Below are positions 5,641 through 8,036 of a stretch of 8,036 nucleotides of DNA, piece after piece. The DNA comes from QNYQ01 sp964542985. Its GTDB lineage: Archaea > Thermoproteota > Thermoprotei_A > Sulfolobales > Pyrodictiaceae. The notes below the pieces were generated by a model, which ran no database searches, was not told where the DNA came from, and saw nothing but the letters and a program-made list of their open reading frames with translations. Every line of letters starts with the position of its first letter. Within the stretch, counting starts at the first letter, position 1. Where the stretch lies: NCBI GenBank assembly GCA_964542985.1, contig CAZIWH010000070.1, positions 1 through 8,036 of the forward strand. The letters are read 5' to 3'. The position numbers and the translations under genes were made by a program.

Positions 5641-5735
5641 GCGGGGGGTCGGGGCGCGAAACCCTCAGCAGCCCCGCCCTGGCAGACGGGCTAAGGGGGC
5701 AACCGCAAGGACCCAGCTCCTCACTCCCCCCGTCT
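5641..5735. other. Possible structured region: two GC-rich hairpins
   Basis: CGGGGC (5650-5655) can pair with GCCCCG (5671-5676) over a 15-base loop. AGACGGG (5684-5690) can pair with CCCGTCT (5729-5735), with further GGG/CCC pairing inside (5695-5699 with 5726-5728). The region lies in the presumed leader of the minus-strand AroA-like gene. Stems are seen in the sequence; whether an RNA folds or functions here is not shown, and GC-rich DNA makes chance pairing common. Confidence 0.25.
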
Positions 5736-5761
5736 CATAGAGGATCCTAGGCCGTAACCTG

Positions 5762-5896
5762 CTAGGGGTTTATGACTGGCTCCACGTATTCTGGCCGCCC
5801 TGGTAGAGCCTGGTCGTCAACAATGAGGTCTCTGGATGGGGGATGAGGTCTGGGGGCTCCTCGAGCCCGCCAAGGGGCGGTGAAGAATAGTCCCAT
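5762..5896 (-). other. Short minus-strand open frame, 44 residues, doubtful gene
   Basis: An ATG at 5896 with GGGGGT five bases upstream opens a 44-residue frame. It starts MGLFFTAPWRARG, passes a Pro/Arg-rich part, ends DLIVDDQALPGRPEYVEPVI-NP and stops at 5762-5764. The last 20 residues look protein-like; the first half does not. It overlaps the start of the fkbM gene by 17 bp. It may be a small gene, the tail of a decayed one, or chance. Confidence 0.15.
5823..5851. repeat. Direct repeat ATGAGGTCT, 20 bp apart, upstream of fkbM
   Basis: ATGAGGTCT occurs at 5823-5831 and 5843-5851, a 20-bp period (two helical turns), ending 28 bp before the fkbM GTG. It could be a regulatory site, or a trace of short duplication. 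No regulator is known. Confidence 0.3.
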
Positions 5897-6704
5897 CACC
5901 GACCCCCTTGAAGGCCTCTACTGGTTAGTCTCGCGTAGTGAGGGCTGTATCCCTGGAAGGAGCCTGGACGCGTTGATGGAGCTGGCCCTATGCAGCGAGG
6001 CCGGGGAACGCTGTAGGGGAAGGATAATCGAAGCACCGGGCTTCAAGCTCTACGTGCCCCCGGATCTAGTGTATGAGGTCTGGGCTAACATCATCCATGT
6101 GGTGTGCCTCGACGACTATATGTTGTTGAGGCTGCCTGGCCGCCCCCGAAGCGTTGTAGACGCTGGCGCATTTGTCGGAGTCTTCACTCTCCATCTGCTT
6201 AGGAATATTGGTGCGGAGAGGATTGTCGCAGTGGAGCCCTCCCCGAGAGCCCTCAGCCTGCTCAAGACCAACCTGGAGCTGAACAACGTAGCAGACGCTG
6301 TAGAGGTCGTGAAGGCAGCCCTCGCCCCCACGAGGGGGGAGGCAGTGCTACACGTGGCCGAGGGGCTTGTGAACAGCTCGCTGCTCAGAGACTATCCTCC
6401 GCGGCGTGGTAGAGGGATCGTGGCCAGGCTACGCGTGAGGACGGTGACGCTCGGGGAGCTGCTGGAGCAGCCGTTTAGCCTGCTCAAACTCGACATAGAG
6501 GGTATGGAGACTGTCGTGCTTCGGTCGGCCGTGGAGCAGGGGGTGCTCAGCCCCTACAGGGCGGCGGCAGTGGTTGTGGAGCTGCACAGTGCCCGCGACC
6601 TTGCCGAGGCTGAGGGGCTGCTCAGGGAGGCGGGCTACTCTATACTCGGAGTGGAAAAGGACGAGGAGTTCCAGCAGTACTTCATCCTCGCAGCTGCGCC
6701 TTAG
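5880..6704 (+). CDS. FkbM-family SAM-dependent methyltransferase
   Basis: The 274-residue cytosolic protein has a Rossmann-type methyltransferase core. Motif I is SVVDAGAFVGVFTLHLL (91-107), the SAM-ribose acidic strand is IVAVEPSPRALSLLKTNLEL-NN (115-136), and the FkbM hallmark LLKLDIEGMETVVL (201-214) carries the Asp and Glu typical of the family. The last strands VVVELH (231-236) and ILGVE close the fold. Family members O-methylate hydroxyl groups of sugars, polyketides or glycolipids; the substrate here cannot be told, and no glycosyltransferase lies beside it. The N-terminal 80 residues (no signal peptide, several Cys) are a lead-in domain common in archaeal members. The start is GTG at 5880: an in-frame stop (5844-5846) lies upstream and no ATG intervenes. 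The ribosome binding site is weak (GGGG at 5874-5877). The gene converges with the permease gene, the stops being 5 bp apart. Confidence 0.85.
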   Translation: MKNSPITDPLEGLYWLVSRSEGCIPGRSLDALMELALCSEAGERCRGRIIEAPGFKLYVPPDLVYEVWANIIHVVCLDDYMLLRLPGRPRSVVDAGAFVGVFTLHLLRNIGAERIVAVEPSPRALSLLKTNLELNNVADAVEVVKAALAPTRGEAVLHVAEGLVNSSLLRDYPPRRGRGIVARLRVRTVTLGELLEQPFSLLKLDIEGMETVVLRSAVEQGVLSPYRAAAVVVELHSARDLAEAEGLLREAGYSILGVEKDEEFQQYFILAAAP

Positions 6705-6709
6705 GCGGC

Positions 6710-7918
6710 CTACTGGCGCTTCACCATTCTTTCCGGCCTGTAGACGCGGGCGGCTGCAGCCACCGCGGCGGCTGTGAGCGCTGCGAGCAGGGCAGTGTGG
6801 AGTGCAGCAGCCGCAGCGTTGCCGAGGGCGTACTGCTCTATCGCGAGGGCTGTGTGCGTGTAGGGTATCAGGTACATGAATGCCTTGGCCGCTGGTGGCA
6901 GTGCAGCTATGTCCACGAAGAGCACTGAGAAGAATACCATTATTGCGAGACCTGTTATGGCGCTTGTGACCAGCGTGGCAGTCCTCTGGCCCGGCATAAG
7001 AAGGGTGATGAGTATGGTGAATGCTGCCGTAACCAGGATAGCCATTATAGTCTGGAACGCGTGGAACAACACCAGCCCGGCATCAAGGCCTCCCTGGGGC
7101 ACAGTAGCGGCATAAGCAGTGGCGGCAGCAAGGTCGAGCCCACCGGCCACAGCGGCGGCGGCCAGCGAGCCCAGAATCTTCCCGGCCACGAACTCGCCGC
7201 CGCTCACCGGGGTTATCGCGAGCACCTCCCCGGTTCCGCTCTCCCTCTCCCTCGAGACCGAGTCAGCCACAGCTATCGCCGCTGGATTCAAGACAAAGAA
7301 CACTGCGAACGCTAGGAACCTTGCAGTAGATGCCCTGGCCTGCTCAGCCGGCGACGCAGCAGTACCCTGAGGTGTGACGGCGGAGGAGAGGAGGCGCAGC
7401 GGCTGCAGCACCACGTCGGGCTCAATATGGATGCCAGCCTTGGATGCTAGCACCTCTACGCGCTGTGCGGCAAGCCTCTGGGAGAGCGTGGAGACCACGG
7501 TAGAGACTACTTGTAGGGCCTCGTCCGCAGCAGGGTTCCCTATCGTGCGGTACACGACTATGCGGACCGGCCTGGTGAGCGACGTGTAGTTTGAGCTGAA
7601 CCCCCGCGGTATAGCTATAGTCGCCACGTAGCCCCTCAGGGACCCGCAATGGGTGGAGTTGAGCAACACGGGGCGGAGGCCTGCGGCCTCGGAGAGGGCG
7701 CGGTATAGCAGTCCCGCTGCCTCCCTGGCGGGCGCTCCTCGGTCGCAGACGAGGATAGCTACGGGGGCAGCCTGCTGGGTCTTAAGCCCCGTTATCATCA
7801 AGCCCAGGAGGGGGAAGAGGAAAGCGGAGACAGCCATGAAGGCCAGGCTTCTCTTGTCACGGACGAACTCGATCACATCCTTCCAAGCAATAGTTATTAT
7901 CCGTCCAGTGGAGGCCAC
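6710..7918 (-). CDS. ABC-2 type (NatB-like) exporter permease
   Basis: This is the membrane subunit of an ATP-driven exporter. Layout of the 402 residues: a cytosolic helix IAWKDVIEFVRDKRSL (10-25) of the type that contacts the ATPase, TM1 about 26-44, and a large extracytoplasmic domain about 50-195, which holds Cys59 and Cys91. TM2 is about 200-220, then the family's cytosolic coupling segment DSVSRERESGTGEVLAITPV (219-238) leading to GKILG. TM3 is about 249-272, TM4 280-307, TM5 312-336, and the last helix 372-391 precedes a basic tail. The segment RERESGT-E-L..TPVS is characteristic of ABC-2 permeases of the NatB/YhaP group, which export sodium, drugs or other small molecules; the substrate cannot be inferred. 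The start is a GTG, supported by a perfect GGAGGTG eight bases upstream. The gene begins 5 bp after the ATPase gene ends, so the two form an operon. Confidence 0.85.
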   Translation of the reverse strand: MASTGRIITIAWKDVIEFVRDKRSLAFMAVSAFLFPLLGLMITGLKTQQAAPVAILVCDRGAPAREAAGLLYRALSEAAGLRPVLLNSTHCGSLRGYVATIAIPRGFSSNYTSLTRPVRIVVYRTIGNPAADEALQVVSTVVSTLSQRLAAQRVEVLASKAGIHIEPDVVLQPLRLLSSAVTPQGTAASPAEQARASTARFLAFAVFFVLNPAAIAVADSVSRERESGTGEVLAITPVSGGEFVAGKILGSLAAAAVAGGLDLAAATAYAATVPQGGLDAGLVLFHAFQTIMAILVTAAFTILITLLMPGQRTATLVTSAITGLAIMVFFSVLFVDIAALPPAAKAFMYLIPYTHTALAIEQYALGNAAAAALHTALLAALTAAAVAAAARVYRPERMVKRQ

Positions 7919-7923
7919 GAGGA

Positions 7924-8036
7924 CTACACCTCCGCGCCAATAGCCTTGACAAACGCCTCCTCCAGGTCGGATGCCTTGTAGCGCTCGAGAAGCTCATCCG
8001 GCGTACCTAGATCCGCGATCCTCCCACGGGCTATGA
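7924..8036 (-). CDS. ABC transporter ATP-binding subunit, C-terminal fragment (cut by window edge)
   Basis: Only the last 36 residues are inside the window. They read IARGRIADLGTPDELLERYK followed by ASDLEEAFVKAIGAEV and a TAG stop (7924-7926). The GRI..LGTP-EL pattern is the strand and helix that end the nucleotide-binding domain of ABC exporters, and DLEEAFVK is the short tail helix typical of NatA/CcmA/DrrA-type ATPases. Walker A, signature and Walker B motifs would lie beyond the right edge. It pairs with the ABC-2 permease downstream. Confidence 0.85.
   Translation of the reverse strand, partial: IARGRIADLGTPDELLERYKASDLEEAFVKAIGAEV
7927..7933 (-). promoter_or_regulatory. Shine-Dalgarno site of the permease gene inside the ATPase reading frame
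   Basis: On the minus strand GGAGGTG (7933 to 7927) encodes part of the last ATPase codons (GCG GAG GTG) and sits 8 bases before the permease GTG at 7918. It decides the start and suggests translational coupling of the two exporter subunits. Confidence 0.85.

Noticed and set aside
5793..5825. tRNA-like D-arm (GGTAGAGC near 5801)
   Set aside because: No T-loop, anticodon stem or acceptor pairing can be found around it.
6876..7943. Several plus-strand open frames opposite the permease gene
   Set aside because: No ribosome sites or recognisable motifs; the minus strand encodes a full ABC-2 permease with a perfect Shine-Dalgarno site.

Overview
The window looks like a piece of a hyperthermophilic crenarchaeal chromosome, most likely Desulfurococcales/Pyrodictiaceae-like (Hyperthermus, Pyrodictium, Pyrolobus, Aeropyrum type). 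This is an inference from moderately high GC, heavy use of AGG (Arg) and ATA (Ile) codons, GTG starts, GGAGGTG-type Shine-Dalgarno sites inside gene clusters, a class II ribonucleotide reductase next to thyX, and a VapBC pair. No marker gene fixes the species. No tRNA, rRNA, CRISPR array or insertion sequence was seen.

Left part (1-2985, + strand): the C-terminal two thirds or so of an adenosylcobalamin-dependent (class II) ribonucleotide reductase, cut by the left edge, followed after 96 bp by a flavin-dependent thymidylate synthase (ThyX). Together they would supply deoxynucleotides: one reduces ribonucleotides, the other methylates dUMP to dTMP.

Middle (2986-4474): a 342-bp stretch without an intact gene holds what look like frameshifted remnants, including a piece resembling a FkbM-type methyltransferase. 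Then come a small unknown gene on the minus strand (3328-3543) and, diverging from it, a VapBC toxin-antitoxin pair (ribbon-helix-helix antitoxin, PIN-domain toxin). A TATA element and an inverted repeat lie between them.

Right part (4471-8036): a 380-residue minus-strand protein aligns by eye along its whole length with EPSP synthase (AroA), yet it has lost essentially every catalytic motif. It is the best candidate here for something undescribed. A GC-rich 266-bp spacer with possible RNA hairpins separates it from a + strand FkbM-family methyltransferase. The window ends with a minus-strand ABC exporter operon: the tail of the ATPase gene (cut by the right edge) and an ABC-2/NatB-type permease translated from a Shine-Dalgarno site lying inside the end of the ATPase gene.

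Genes are packed tightly. vapC and the AroA-like gene converge and share one CTAG as both stop codons, and the fkbM and permease genes converge with 5 bp between them.
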